From Pyrenula massariospora (lineage: Eukaryota; Ascomycota; Eurotiomycetes; Pyrenulales; Pyrenulaceae), in contig JAGFMI010000004.1 in NCBI GenBank assembly GCA_021030905.1, forward strand, positions 2,341,019 to 2,405,018: a DNA stretch of 64,000 bases. Direction: 5' to 3'. Positions 23,520-34,193 of the stretch are shown one piece after another. How positions within the stretch are numbered: position 1 is the first letter of the stretch; each line of letters starts with the position of its first letter. The position numbers and the translations under genes were made by a program. Under the pieces are notes generated by a model. It worked only from the letters and a program-made list of their open reading frames with translations, was not told where the DNA came from and searched no databases.

Positions 23520-24455
23520 ATGCGCTTCTCAACCTTAGTGCCCGCTATTCTCTCCATGGGCGCAATGGCTGCTCCGGCCGTCTTAGACAAGCGAGTCATG
23601 GAAACTCGACTCATTGTATTCACCGTCACTACGACCGAAACTATTGGCCAACTCCCTACCGCTGTGGCAGGCAACGGAGCAGGAAACGGGTCGCCAGATC
23701 ACCATCCTTCTTCATGGTCATGGGGAAGCGGTTATCCTAGCCAAAGTGCATCCGATAGCAATCCACCTGCAACTCCCTCTAGTACCCCCGCCTCTTCTCC
23801 GCCCCCAAGCTCTGAACCTGCTCCACCAGTTGTGTCTTCAACAACCGCAGCGCCCGTACCCACCGCGACCGCAGCAAGCAGCAGCTCCGCTCCTCCCCCA
23901 GCTCCCTCTAGCGGCTCAGGCGGCTCTCCAGCCTCTAACGGCGTAGCCATGATCGACACCATTAACAAGTGGCGTAGCGCCATGCAACTCTCCTCCCTCA
24001 CCTGGAGTCCCACCCTGCAAGCCAACGCCCAAAAGACTGTGGACGACAACCATGGCGGCCAAGGCAAAAGCATGAACCACGAGCTAAACCCTGGCAGCAA
24101 CGCCCAGGTCCTCGGCATGGGGTTCGAAAACATGCCCTCCGGCACCGTCCAGTTTGCTACCGGCATCCCCGCCAACGGCCAGACCTGGTCTCAGGCACTT
24201 GGGGGTATGACCCCCTTCGAGCTCACCTACGTAGCTTGGCTCTGCGAGAAGCCTTCCGCTCAAGGCCTCTCCGGCACCGATACCTGCAGCATCGAGGAGA
24301 ACGTGCTCAACAGCCACAACATCGAGCCTGGGACCGGTCACTTTGATATTTTGACCGGTCAGTACTCGCAGATTGCCTGTGCGTATGCTGCCAACCCCTC
24401 GGCGGATCCTGCATGGCCGCAGATGGCGGGGCTTTGGGGATGTGACTTGGCTTAA
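23520..24455 (+). CDS. Secreted CAP/SCP-like (PR-1-related) protein
   Basis: Single exon, 311 residues. A signal peptide covers about residues 1-18 (MRFSTLVPAILSMGAMAAP) and a dibasic Kex2-type site (DKR) follows near 25. Residues about 60-140 form a Pro/Ser/Thr/Ala-rich linker likely to be O-mannosylated. The C-terminal CAP-like domain starts near 147 (MIDTINKWRSAM, SLTWSPTLQANAQKTVDDN). It ends with GHFDILTGQYSQIACAYA and a final GLWGCDLA. CAP proteins in fungi bind sterols or lipids and are often secreted at the host or substrate interface. The usual CAP signature GHYTQxVW is not present in standard form, so activity by analogy is uncertain. The CT-rich leader suggests strong expression. 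Confidence 0.8.
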   Translation: MRFSTLVPAILSMGAMAAPAVLDKRVMETRLIVFTVTTTETIGQLPTAVAGNGAGNGSPDHHPSSWSWGSGYPSQSASDSNPPATPSSTPASSPPPSSEPAPPVVSSTTAAPVPTATAASSSSAPPPAPSSGSGGSPASNGVAMIDTINKWRSAMQLSSLTWSPTLQANAQKTVDDNHGGQGKSMNHELNPGSNAQVLGMGFENMPSGTVQFATGIPANGQTWSQALGGMTPFELTYVAWLCEKPSAQGLSGTDTCSIEENVLNSHNIEPGTGHFDILTGQYSQIACAYAANPSADPAWPQMAGLWGCDLA

Positions 24456-26275
24456 GTGTTGCACCTGAAGAATCGGAGTACTGGTCATATCTACTTGATG
24501 TGCATGGACATACTCTGAACCGGTCTATCTCGTCACGAAGGTGCATAGCGTTTTCTGATTCTTTTCTACCGCCTGGTCAGATCTTTGATCGAGATATCAT
24601 ACAGCGGCACTGTTTTTCGTATGATCCGCGGCATTCGGCATCGTGGTATCTTTCTATAGGTGTATAAAAATTTATTGACTTCATGTTAGACCCCATGTCA
24701 CTAGAACCATTTGTTTATTTATTTGTCGTTGATGTGCTGCTCGTCTACCCCCGATCATCCTCGCGTCTGACGGAGAATCCTACAGAATTCTTCTGAAGTG
24801 AACTCCTCCGAACAGTCCGCCTATCCCAGATGTACTATAACAAAAGTTCAAACCCCCAAAAACAGACCTGTGTTTTCCGAGAGACTGGCACGTGGCCCGG
24901 CAGCCGTCCTCCATCAGATCTGCCTTCCCCAAACAGGCTAGTCAGTCAAGCACGAGCCGGGTCGAGCAGGGACCAACAACCCCCCCCCCTCCCGGACAAC
25001 TTCTTCCTCTTCCTGCAATTAAGTATGTACAGCAATAGGCGTGACAGGAGGTGTTTGTATTCGTCAAGACCCTTTCGATCGAGAGAGAGAAGGGGGGGGA
25101 GGGGTCACGGGAACAGTGCAAGGGTACGAAAGGATATTGTATACACGCCTGGTGTTTTGCTTGCTTGAGTAGGCCTTGAGAGATTCGTCGTCGATGCCTG
25201 GCTCGCTGCGAGGTAAGTATTCCGGCTTTGCGAGTGGTTCTTCCGAGTTGGATTGTTGTTATTCGTGGGGAAAGGGGGGCGGAGGTGTTTGCATGTGTGC
25301 TCCGCTACGAGACACGGGGTTTCTAGATTTTCATTGTTGGGAAGGGGGAAGTTGATGATTGATTACTATCTGAAAAACGCGCGATGTTCATTCTCTTCTC
25401 TTTGAGGAAAGTTGATCTCCGCTCATGGCATGAGGAAAAAGCAGATGGCATTGCGCTTACTTGACATTGAATCCTTTCGTGCTAAGTGTAGTGCACACCT
25501 CTTCAGCGTTTTGTTGCCGATCAGAATAGAGATCCGTGATCAAGTCTCGCTTATCCTCCCGCTTTTTGAAAGTGTAGCTGATAGCTATTCTAGGATTGTT
25601 GGAGCTTCAGGTCCAAATAGTTGATATTGTATGATCATCTATTTAAGCGATCGCCGTGTCCTGGTCGGGGTGATCCATCTCCTGAAGGCTGTTAAACAGT
25701 GATAGAACATGCCTGGTGAAGAGAAAGTTATTGCTTATTCGAGGTGGAGAGTGGGAAGATTCATGAGAGATAGTAAGCTCCAGGCCTAGGAAATGGATGT
25801 CATGGCGCCTCTGATGATTGACCGATGCGGGGCTGGAAGAGCGTGGCTAATGTCATGGAATGGGCCGACTTTTGTCCTCCTAGTTTAAGGAATCATGCCT
25901 ACCTAGGTACAGTGCAAGGTTGCCAGCCGCCTGGAATTTCATCCGGCGGCTATCGCCAACCGTGGGGTGTCCTAGGCGTACTCTAACTCGTGTCCATAAG
26001 TAGATAGCGCAGCCTGTTCCGTTACCTGACCCTCAACACTTCACTCATATCTATCGTCTGCAGTAATTCGAGATCAAGTGAAGTACAGGCTTTAATAAAC
26101 GGTTTTTCAAGCCCTTAAAGCGTGCTATTCAAATTCTCTAGCTGGACTTTAATTTGACGGAACCGACAGGATTCCCTCATACCTCGCCTTCTGAGTCGGA
26201 TAATCTCAATTCCCATGACGACCACCTTCCTCCATCGCCTTTTCTCATCTATTGTACACATGTCTGCGAATAGCA
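24456..26275. other. Intergenic region, no gene seen
   Basis: About 1.8 kb with homopurine and homopyrimidine tracts (an 8-9 base C run near 24980, GAGAGA and an 8-base G run near 25085). Coding frames are short and lack family resemblance. The left third is the 3' flank of the CAP-like gene. Confidence 0.5.
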
Positions 26276-27953
26276 ATGTTTCCAAATCCGTTATTTTCAT
26301 TGTATGAAAGGGAGCACTTCAATGATTTAGAGCTCAATGGTATCGACGGGGAGTCTTCAATTTACGCATTAAGCATAGATATAGTAGCTGTAAGTCTTCT
26401 GCCCCTCTTACGAGTACGCCTCGAATCGGACTAAGAAGCATAACGGACAATGCTACGGTCTCTCAGAGCTGCCTACGCGGTGAAAATGCCATAGTTCAAT
26501 GGCTATCAGTGGCGCAAACGAAAAATCCAAGATCTCAAGGAGGGTTACGTTTAATGGAAGTCCAAGCTTCCGTGCCTCTATGGCAATCGTGAGAAATGTT
26601 CCTAACAATATGTATAGAATTGGTGCAAATCCGGAAGAAATCCATTTTCAGAAAGTAGCGATACAGCAAAAGCTTCCCGATAACGATGAATTTCTCCGTA
26701 GAAGAGATCAATTTCCTCTATCGGCTTCGGAGCAGGAACGAATTGTCGCTGCTTTCGGGTTACCAGCACCCACTGCATGGGCCCTAAGCGCAGCATCTTC
26801 TCATTTCCAACGATACTCGCAGTCAGCATCCAATCGCATAGGTCAGTGCAAAATGTCGAGTAACTAAAAATTCAAAGAATGCTCGATTAATAAGTGATTT
26901 TGAAGGCTTCAGTATGCGTCAAGTCTCCCAAGGTGGGCTCAATGTGGACCTAGGACTTGGACTATCATTTGACCGTGAACGCAACTTGACTTACGGCATG
27001 CTGCTCGGCTGTAATGATCCTCAGGCGGCTTTCATAATAACCCAACTAAAGGAGTTATCTCTCCTTGCCTGCCACCCTCTTCTCCTACCAACGATGATAC
27101 TGGGCTATGAGCGTTCGTTCCTTGGTGAAAAACTCTTGTGGATAAGGAGTGAAATGTTAAACGTAGAGGCAACAAGCGGCCAGACTAGATGGCCCGCTGT
27201 TCGGCATTCTGGTCAATCCGAATTCATGCCCAATACAAAAGGGCTTTCAAAAGACGCCTTGGGGGTGATTCAATCAGCAACGGTCTATCAAAGGCTGATG
27301 GAAGACTTGCTCGTTCTCGCTGGCTCCGTAGTGGAGGCGAACGAGATCTTACGCCAGTTCATAAAGAAAGACGGCCGGGCATTGACGGCTACCCATGCTA
27401 TTGACGAGCGGCTCAGGTTTATCCGAAACAAGACAGAGCTCATGTTGCCCGCGCTTCGGTCATATAAAGAGAGAGCCGGCGCCCAGATGAGCGCTGTGAG
27501 CTCCATTCCTCCAACTCGCACATCTCCCCAAATTAACACATTTACCTCAGATCTACAACCTCATCGCCGAGCGGAACAACGAGATCAACCAGCACCTTAC
27601 CCTTGACACCCGCGAGATCGCCGCCGCGAGCCGAAAAGACTCGTCCGCAATGAAATCCATAGCTATCCTAACCATGGCATTTCTCCCCGGGACCTTTGCT
27701 GCCGTACGATACCCATCATCCCTCCCTCCATGAAGTATGAAGCGAGACAAACACGAACTTACCATGGAGTGTACAGACCGTTTTTGCCATGCCCTTCTTC
27801 GATTTCTCCGCCGACCGAGCCCACCACGTAGTCCTCCCCCGCTTCTGGGTATACTGGGCGGTCACGATTCCCTTGACGGGAACGGTCATGCTCTTGTGGC
27901 TGATTTCTCTCACGTGTCTGAAAACCAGACGTGACAAGAGAATGAAAAGGTAG
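26276..27953 (+). CDS. CorA-like fungal membrane protein
   Basis: Six-exon model: 26276-26389, 26467-26588, 26618-26841, 26906-27495, 27551-27703, 27777-27953, giving 459 residues. Introns are 77, 29, 64, 55 and 73 nt; the 29-nt one is abnormally short (see findings). The N-terminal part (YEREHFNDLELNGIDGE) and middle (FGLPAPTAWALSAASSHFQRY) resemble a large fungal family of CorA-like proteins. Exons 4-6 carry a long helical region ending in YNLIAERNNEIN. Next come SSAMKSIAILTMAFLPGTFAA and TVFAMPFFDF, then a last helix WVYWAVTIPLTGTVMLLWLI and a basic tail, the two-helix CorA-like C-terminus. The GMN loop of true CorA Mg2+ channels is absent, so transport is unproven. The start and second intron are the weak points of the model; the region from exon 4 on is solid. 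Confidence 0.7.
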
Positions 27954-28557
27954 GCTGTGCTGATGCGTGTGATTAGAGTTGGGTCTAAAGACTACCGGAT
28001 TTAGAAAAGACGGAGCCTAGGGCGCACCGAAACGTTTGACGCGGAGGAGACGGAACAATATTTATGAGGAGATGGAATAGTATTTATTCGGCTAGCAGGG
28101 ATATATGAAAATTATGATGGTGCCTATGTGTCATTACCATTCGGAATGTGGCTGGAATTTACAACGCTGTTGACTCAAATGTCCTAAATGCCTGTTTTGA
28201 TTACCGGAAACATTACTAGTATCACTTTGCGCGTCCCCTTACTCTGCCAAATATGCTGCCTCACTGTGAGTATAATCTAGACAGGGCTATATGATCTTAC
28301 TGCTATTAGTACGCTCTCCGAGTGGATACCTCTTTAAATCTACCGACATGCCTACTCTCAAATCCTTCCACCTGTGGCTACGGCTGTCGTTGATATACGT
28401 ATTGAAGTGTGAAGAATGTGGTTCTTCCTTATTGCTGCCAAGGTCCGGTATGGGGTAGGAAAGAGCGTACAAAGCAGGTCTTAGAGCATTCACGAGGTTT
28501 ACTGGAGGAGGGATTGGTCTATGCGGGCCACAGCTTGACATGTACCTAGACAGCTAG
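27954..28557. other. Intergenic, possibly decayed 5' part of the UstYa-like gene
   Basis: About 600 bases without a supported gene. A complete UstYa-like gene would have its start and membrane helix here, but no frame with that pattern survives. Confidence 0.4.
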
Positions 28558-28976
28558 ATTCCGTATGAGAAAGGTTTCGGCGCTTCTGAGTCTTGGTCTT
28601 TGACACTTGCTCGCATGGGCTGGGATCCAGCGGACGGTGTCCAGGTTCCCGAGGAGTATGGCAGTGGGTTTATGGCTTATCCAGAGGTCACGCATATGCT
28701 GCATTGCGTAAATTTCCTTCGCAAATCAACCTTTCCTGGGTACTACGATGTGCAGACCCAGGCTTCTATTGAATAGACTGATACAAAGGAAACGATTCGA
28801 CTTCACCTAGGTGAGCGCTCTAAATCTAGAAATCATTTGATACAGATTTTTGGGAGCGATGTTGACGTCTATGAGATCATTGTGCTAAGCCTTTGCGCCA
28901 GAGCATCTCCTGCAAAGCAGATGTGATTCTCATGACTCACAACTGGGTCGAGCATCAGATGTCTTTAATCCAGTAA
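28558..28976 (+). pseudogene. UstYa-like (DUF3328) pseudogene, 5'-truncated with in-frame stop
   Basis: A plus-strand frame carries VQVPEEYGSGFMAYPEV and the first family signature HMLHC (usually HQLHC), then GYYD. An in-frame TAG follows at 28774-28776. The frame resumes with TIRLHL; a 65-nt intron (28811-28875, GTGAGC...TATGAG) interrupts the second signature, which splices to HLDHC. The tail ends at a TAA (28974-28976). The N-terminal membrane helix and initiator codon are missing. UstYa-family oxidases modify cyclic ribosomal peptides and other metabolites in fungi, but no partner biosynthetic genes are seen nearby. The 3' end overlaps the convergent glutamate carboxypeptidase gene by 12 bases. 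I call it a decayed gene; the family assignment rests on the paired HxxHC motifs. Confidence 0.7.
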
Positions 28977-31130
28977 GTCTCTGCTAGCCTTCGATAAAAT
29001 TTGAGCCGATTTTTCGATATAGAGTTGTGCTTTTATCCAGTCCCTTGCGTCGATAGCGTCACGTACTGCAGGGAAGAACCCCTCATCGCTTGGACATGCT
29101 TGCGGCGAGTAAATGATGTATTTGAACTGTTCTCGACCAGGCATCTGAGGTGATCAATCCATGGACACTTGTATTCATAGTGAAAGGAGCTAACTTACGC
29201 CTCCTTCGGTGTCCAGTAAGTCCGATTCTAATTTGATTTTTTTCGTATTATGCAAACGACGCGCAGCAGCGTGAAGGTCCAATCCTAAAAATTGCCAACG
29301 AAACCTAGATAAGCTTTCTTCAGCCGCTTGAAATTGCTCCGCATTTTTCTGAAGAAGCCGAGATGCCTGTTCAAGCGACGTGAAGTTAAGCCGTGGGTCT
29401 GACACAGATGCAGCTGTCTGAGCATACAGAAAAAGATCACGAATGTAGGTAGCGATATCTTTGGCATAGGCGACCAGATCTAATGGTATAAAAGCATCGT
29501 CGGCCAGGCGGAGGACAAGGAGAGCCATCACTTCCCCTATCGCCCTGTGGTAAATAAACTCAGGGTCTCCAAATCTGGTCATCCACTCGAAACAGTCATA
29601 GCAGGAATGATATGGGAATCTTTGAGGGCCGGATCCCGTGAATCCAATGTCGATAGAAGATACTCCGGCAAGATCCTGAAATGCAACGTAGTCACTTCCA
29701 GCACCAAGTCCTTCTAAGGTACCGTTCATGATACTCCATCTTTCTCGCAGGGTTGCGTTGCTCTTAGGGTCGTTGATACGTTGGAGCACTGAGTCGAGCA
29801 CTGTACGAAGAGCAGAGGACCCAGATGCAATGAGCTTGTCACCAGAGACGGCCACGTCAATATTCACATAGGCAACACCATGAGCACGCAAGGCTTCCAT
29901 CCTTGCCTCAACATGTTCAGTGCTGCCCACAAGATTATATTCCTCGGCATCTCAGCTTGCGAATCTAATTGTTCTTCTTGGGCGCCATCCGCTCCGTGTT
30001 AGCTCTGCAAATGCGGATGCAACCTCGAGAAGGACAGCCGTGCCACTACCAGCGTCGACAGCACCGAAGCACCACGCATCGTGATGGTTACCAACCGTGA
30101 TAAGTTTGTCAGGCTGCTCCCAGCCTCGTAACTCCGCGATCACATTGTGGATTGGGACTCGGTCACTTTCCAAAAGCTTGTTGTGTATCTCAACTGTAGG
30201 GGAGGCACTACTGCCTGTCCATCGATTGCATTCATCGTTCGAACCATTTGCCCTCTCTCCGTTCCATCTCCGACCACGGCCTTGAAGAGCACACAGCAAA
30301 GGCCGAGCATCTCGCCAAGAGAGCGGCATACTTGGAATGTTGTTCAAGCCGGGATTTCCCTTCTTCTTTGGATGTTTAGAGCGTCCGGGTAGAGATGGAA
30401 AGTCAGGAGTCAGCATATCTCCCACTACCCATGTGAGCTGGCTCACGCTACTTTGCATAACGCTGTCTGGCGGTCGATATGGACCGTCTGGAAACGGTTT
30501 GCCTTTCAGGAAGCCACCATCCTGCGGATCTGAATATAAAAGACAGCCGGCAGCGCCAGCTAACTCGGCTCTCTTGATTTTAGAAGCTGGATCTTGGTGA
30601 AAATATCGAAGCAACACAATGGCTCCTTTCAAACTGACACCTAATTCCTTCAAAAAGTCAAAATCATCTTGAGTGTCATAGTTCCCATAGATTAAGTGTC
30701 CCGTCGCATTGCCAGATTTTGAGTATCCATGGAACACTGGCGGCTGTATGCCGTCTTTATAGACAGGTTCCTCGTCGAGCTGTGCTTCAAAGCGCTGGTT
30801 ATCAGGCGCAACAATGGCAACGCGTCGACCGCCACTCTCTTGAGGGCGATTGAGGTAGACGTCAAATTGTTCCAGATAAGCATTTCTGAGACCAGCAGCT
30901 TGGAATTCTGCCTTTATCCAGTGTGCAGCGGCAAAGCCGCCCGCAGTCCCTGCTACGCGTGAGAAGTTCGAAATGTGTTCGAGATTACCTCGGATGCGCG
31001 TAGCATTTATCGACCATAGTATCGCTTGCTCGACTGAGGATTCAGACAAGTCGGCAATTAGATTTGGATATAGAGAAAAAATTAAGTGGGGACTACAGAG
31101 GTACCGCAACAATAGCCTTAATAGAAGCAT
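28965..31130 (-). pseudogene. Glutamate carboxypeptidase II-like M28B peptidase, broken by one TGA
   Basis: Two exons: 31130-29199, then after a 54-nt intron 29144-28965. Together they form a full-length type II membrane peptidase frame of about 700 residues, with a short hydrophobic N-terminus and a signal-anchor character. Family elements are all there: a protease-associated domain (GNYDTQDDFDFLKELGV), the zinc-ligand motif GNHHDAWCFGAVDAGSGT, the catalytic DAEEYNLVGSTEHVE, a zinc-ligand Asp in AYVNIDVAVSG, the zinc-ligand His in FPYHSCYD, GDPEFIYH, and the C-terminal dimerisation domain ending in the second exon (FFPAVRDAIDARDW). One in-frame TGA (29954-29952) replaces the Trp that normally precedes DAEEY. 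Nothing else is disrupted, so the loss is recent, a sequencing error, or corrected after transcription. Upstream, a TTG-started extension is ignored; ATG at 31130 was used. Confidence 0.85.
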
Positions 31131-32158
31131 GGCAACAGTGTGACGGCGGTGGAGTGGAATTCTGGGACCCCAAGTCAAAGTGTATAATTGGTGTCACTCG
31201 TATAGTCAGGATGAAAAACGACTATTTGATGGTGATATGAAGGAATCTATTCCCACACAATTTTCTCGCTCACCATTGCTTCACCCTGATTCGCGCAAGC
31301 CACCCTAATTCAAGCGGCGTCAGCCGTGAGCTGGGAACGAAAATGCTGCAGCCTGGCATTTGAAAATTGGCTACGCGCGTAGTACTCCACAAGGGTGGCT
31401 ACTGAACTGTAGGTTCTTCATCCTCATCTTCATCAACGGTATTCCTCTATGTTGACAGTTAAGTTCATTTCACAGTCGAAGTAGGCGTCATTAATCCCGC
31501 GGAACTCATTAGTTGACTTTGACACGTTGCTTCACTTTGAGATATTTTGCTCACTTGAAAAAGATTTCAGAGGCTTTATTTTCAACTTTTGCGGAATTTC
31601 GATGAGGTTGAAATGAACGAGTCTAGAAGGGCCGCGTTTGCGTAGTGATAGACCGAGCCTGGCAAGGGCTATGCCCTTTCTTATCCTCCAGATTCATCAC
31701 CTGCCGCAGCCCCATCACGCCTTACACAGGCCAATTCCTTCTCTTTTCGCAACTCCGTGCTCTCTCAGTTACAGTTTTGTTCTTCCATCCACCTGCAGTT
31801 GAGGCGAATGTTTGGACTTTTTATGAGGATCATGCCGATGACAGGGAGTAATAGCTACTCTAACAATGAGAAATGCACCAGGCAGGCAGGAAGAAGGATA
31901 CCGGATGGTTGGCATTGAATCGCTTCCCTGATCTGGGATTGAACAGCAAGCGCTAGCCGCTGGGTTGGGATACGGGATCAGGATCATTTGACTTTAAGGG
32001 GTAAGTTTGTTAGAAGCTGCGCAGGGGTAGCTTTAGAAGTCAAATTTCGAAGGCGTCCTGGGGAGATTTTACTGCCTTCGTTCGTCATATGTTATCAATA
32101 ATACCGTAATAGGAATTTTTCCGGGATTCAGAGTTTCCTCTTTTGTGCTGCGTAGAAC
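31131..32158. other. Intergenic region with a diverged repeat copy
   Basis: About 1 kb, AT-richer than average. It includes the 31712-31754 copy of a repeat also found at 38770-38812. A small plus-strand frame around that copy looks like a decayed coding fragment. No gene is called. Confidence 0.5.
31712..31754 (+). repeat. Diverged repeat, copy A
   Basis: 43 bases match 38770-38812 with four differences, all transitions and all T or A here versus C or G in copy B. Weaker similarity extends about 20 bases further left. Both copies sit in open frames with the peptide pattern ITPxTGQFxLxSQL. Confidence 0.8.
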
Positions 32159-34193
32159 CTACCACGCTGACCCATAGTTTTTTGTCGTGTATTCTTGGAA
32201 GTGAAATTTATCAAAGCTTTTGCCGTCGTTATCGGTGTGGTAATAGCAGGTCCCAGATTCAAATAGCACCACAAAGTTATGCGGATTCTTGATGTCTAGA
32301 GCGAGGTCCTAAATTCTTGTCACCAGGCGAGAATTGATAGAAGATATGAGCATTACTGACCTTTATGGCTTTGTAAGAGAAACCATAAATCTTTTCCTGA
32401 AACAAGTCACGTAGCCTTTCATAGTTACCATTTAAACTCCACCTCCAGTGACCAGAATCATAGTTGATAATCCACGATTCTCCGTAGCCAATCCACATCT
32501 TTTCAACATCATGTATATTTTCTCTCTTAATATAAGCTGGCGCATGAAAGTCTTCCCAATGCTTAGTCCTGAGGTGAAAGAAGGGTCTTGGACCCAAGGA
32601 GAGGTGCAAGGGCACACGGTTGTGCGTGCTATTGAAGAACGAGTAAATTCCAGGATATATTTCCTCTAAATTAGTAGAAGATTCTGCAGCTTTATTACGA
32701 TCATTTCTGGCGGTGAATGGATTTTGATTCTCACCAATGCAGGGATCATTAGACTCATTTCTATATGCTCGAACCCAGGATCCCTCTTCTCCAAGCGCAA
32801 CAAGGCTGGTGCCTTCTGGAAATCGATCTTTGTGGCTCTTAAGGCTGGATGATAAACGACTAGGATTTAGTGAATAACGGCTAAAGAAGTGGGGATCAAA
32901 GGGCTTATGCACCTACCTGCAATCTTTCCGAGGCCCGACAAAATAGTAATCGTAACCACAAAGCGATAGACTACCATGGGGTAGTCTATACTTGCTGATT
33001 TGATTTTTTCTAGTCTTGTCTGACGGAGGCGGAGGTAGGGACATGCCGTTTGATGGTGCCTTTATCTGGATATTCCGACCACTGGTTTCATCAAGCTCTT
33101 TCTGTTCTTGCGGTGTCCCATGTTGGAGTTTTCGAACCAGTTCCAGGTTCTCCTTGTTGGCTGACTCAAGCTTTGACTGCTTTTCCTGAAATTCCTGGAT
33201 CCGCCTCTCGAGCTTTGCATACTTGTCAGCATGTAACTTCTCAAGACTAATCTTGAGATCGTCCCGTTCTCGATGCAGTTGGTCGATTTGAGCATTCGTG
33301 TCCTCCTGCAGTTGGCGAATCGCATCCTCTGATTCCTTGTCTCGAGCATCTAATGCTTCCTCCATTTGTTTTTTGAGGTCAGCGAGCTCTCGCTGTGACC
33401 TTTCTCTCTCTTTGAGAAGAGTATCTTCTAGTTCTTTGCCTGCGCCAGTTTCGTCGAGCTGCTTTCTTTGATTCACCATCTCATCTTGGATAGCTAGCGT
33501 CGTCGTTTTTGTTGTCTCCTCCAGTGTGGGAGACGCGATCTGACCAACAATGCTTAGTGCCGAATCCGAACTGTTGTGATGCCTCTTGACTTGTGAGCCT
33601 CGCTCTATCATCATTCCCCAGAAATCTGAGGTTTTGCGGAGCTCCTCCTCACGATCTTCTCCATCTGAGAGATCGACATTCTCCCACATTGTTGTGACTA
33701 GAATGACATTCTTGAAGGCTTCAAGACCGCATAGCTTTTTGAACATAAACAGGTTTCGTCTTGCTGAGCCTTGCATTCGGCGGTCGGTTATTCGATGAAG
33801 GTACAGGATCCCGTGGAGGTGAATTTCGTTAGAGTATGAATCTGTAAGCCAGGTCGCAATTTCTTTTAGAACGTCAGTGTCTGATCGAGTAGTGTCGTCA
33901 AATCCAGGCGTGTCAATGAGGAAGACGTTTCTTAAGCCATTCGACGTCGTGTATGCGCACCGATATACGGAAACCTCTTGGGTGACTTTGAACCTTCAGT
34001 CCGCAGTACGAAGACACTACATCAGATTCTTTCAGAGACTTGGGAGCTTACAGCCTTGTAGTGTATGTCCAACGCCGACAGGTTCATCTGTACAGTGAGA
34101 GATGAATGTGCTCTTACCAGCACCTGTCACTCCCATCACAGCGATGAAGACGTCCGACGGACGAGGCTGACATCCTGCACGGAAGTCTGACAT
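32159..34193 (-). CDS. AIG1-like P-loop GTPase with coiled coil and unknown C-terminal domain
   Basis: Four exons (34193-34052, 33985-32917, 32859-32361, 32308-32159; introns 66, 57 and 52 nt) give 619 residues. The GTPase domain has P-loop VMGVTGAGKSTFIS (residues about 19-32), switch II LIDTPGFDD and strand VILVTTMWEN, where the usual TKxD guanine motif is lacking. This is like AIG1/Toc34-GIMAP relatives in fungi. Residues from about 190 to 350 are a strongly charged coiled coil (repeated Glu/Lys/Arg heptads), followed by a Pro-rich hinge (SLPPPPSDK). The C-terminal about 250 residues form a distinct domain rich in Trp, Tyr and Gly (EEGSWVRAY, GESWIINYDSGHWRW, SLNGNYERLRDLF, LALDIKNPHNFVVLF). 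The last exon was found by splicing out GTCAGT...TTTAG; unspliced the frame ends in nonsense. It is head-to-head with the paralogue at 35197. Function unknown; membrane- or assembly-linked GTPase by family. Confidence 0.85.

Noticed and set aside
31925-31985. tRNA-like element: complementary CCTGATC/GATCAGG arms and a GATTGAAC box
   Set aside because: The spacing between arms is too short for a cloverleaf, there is no A-box-like motif, and no anticodon stem can be drawn.
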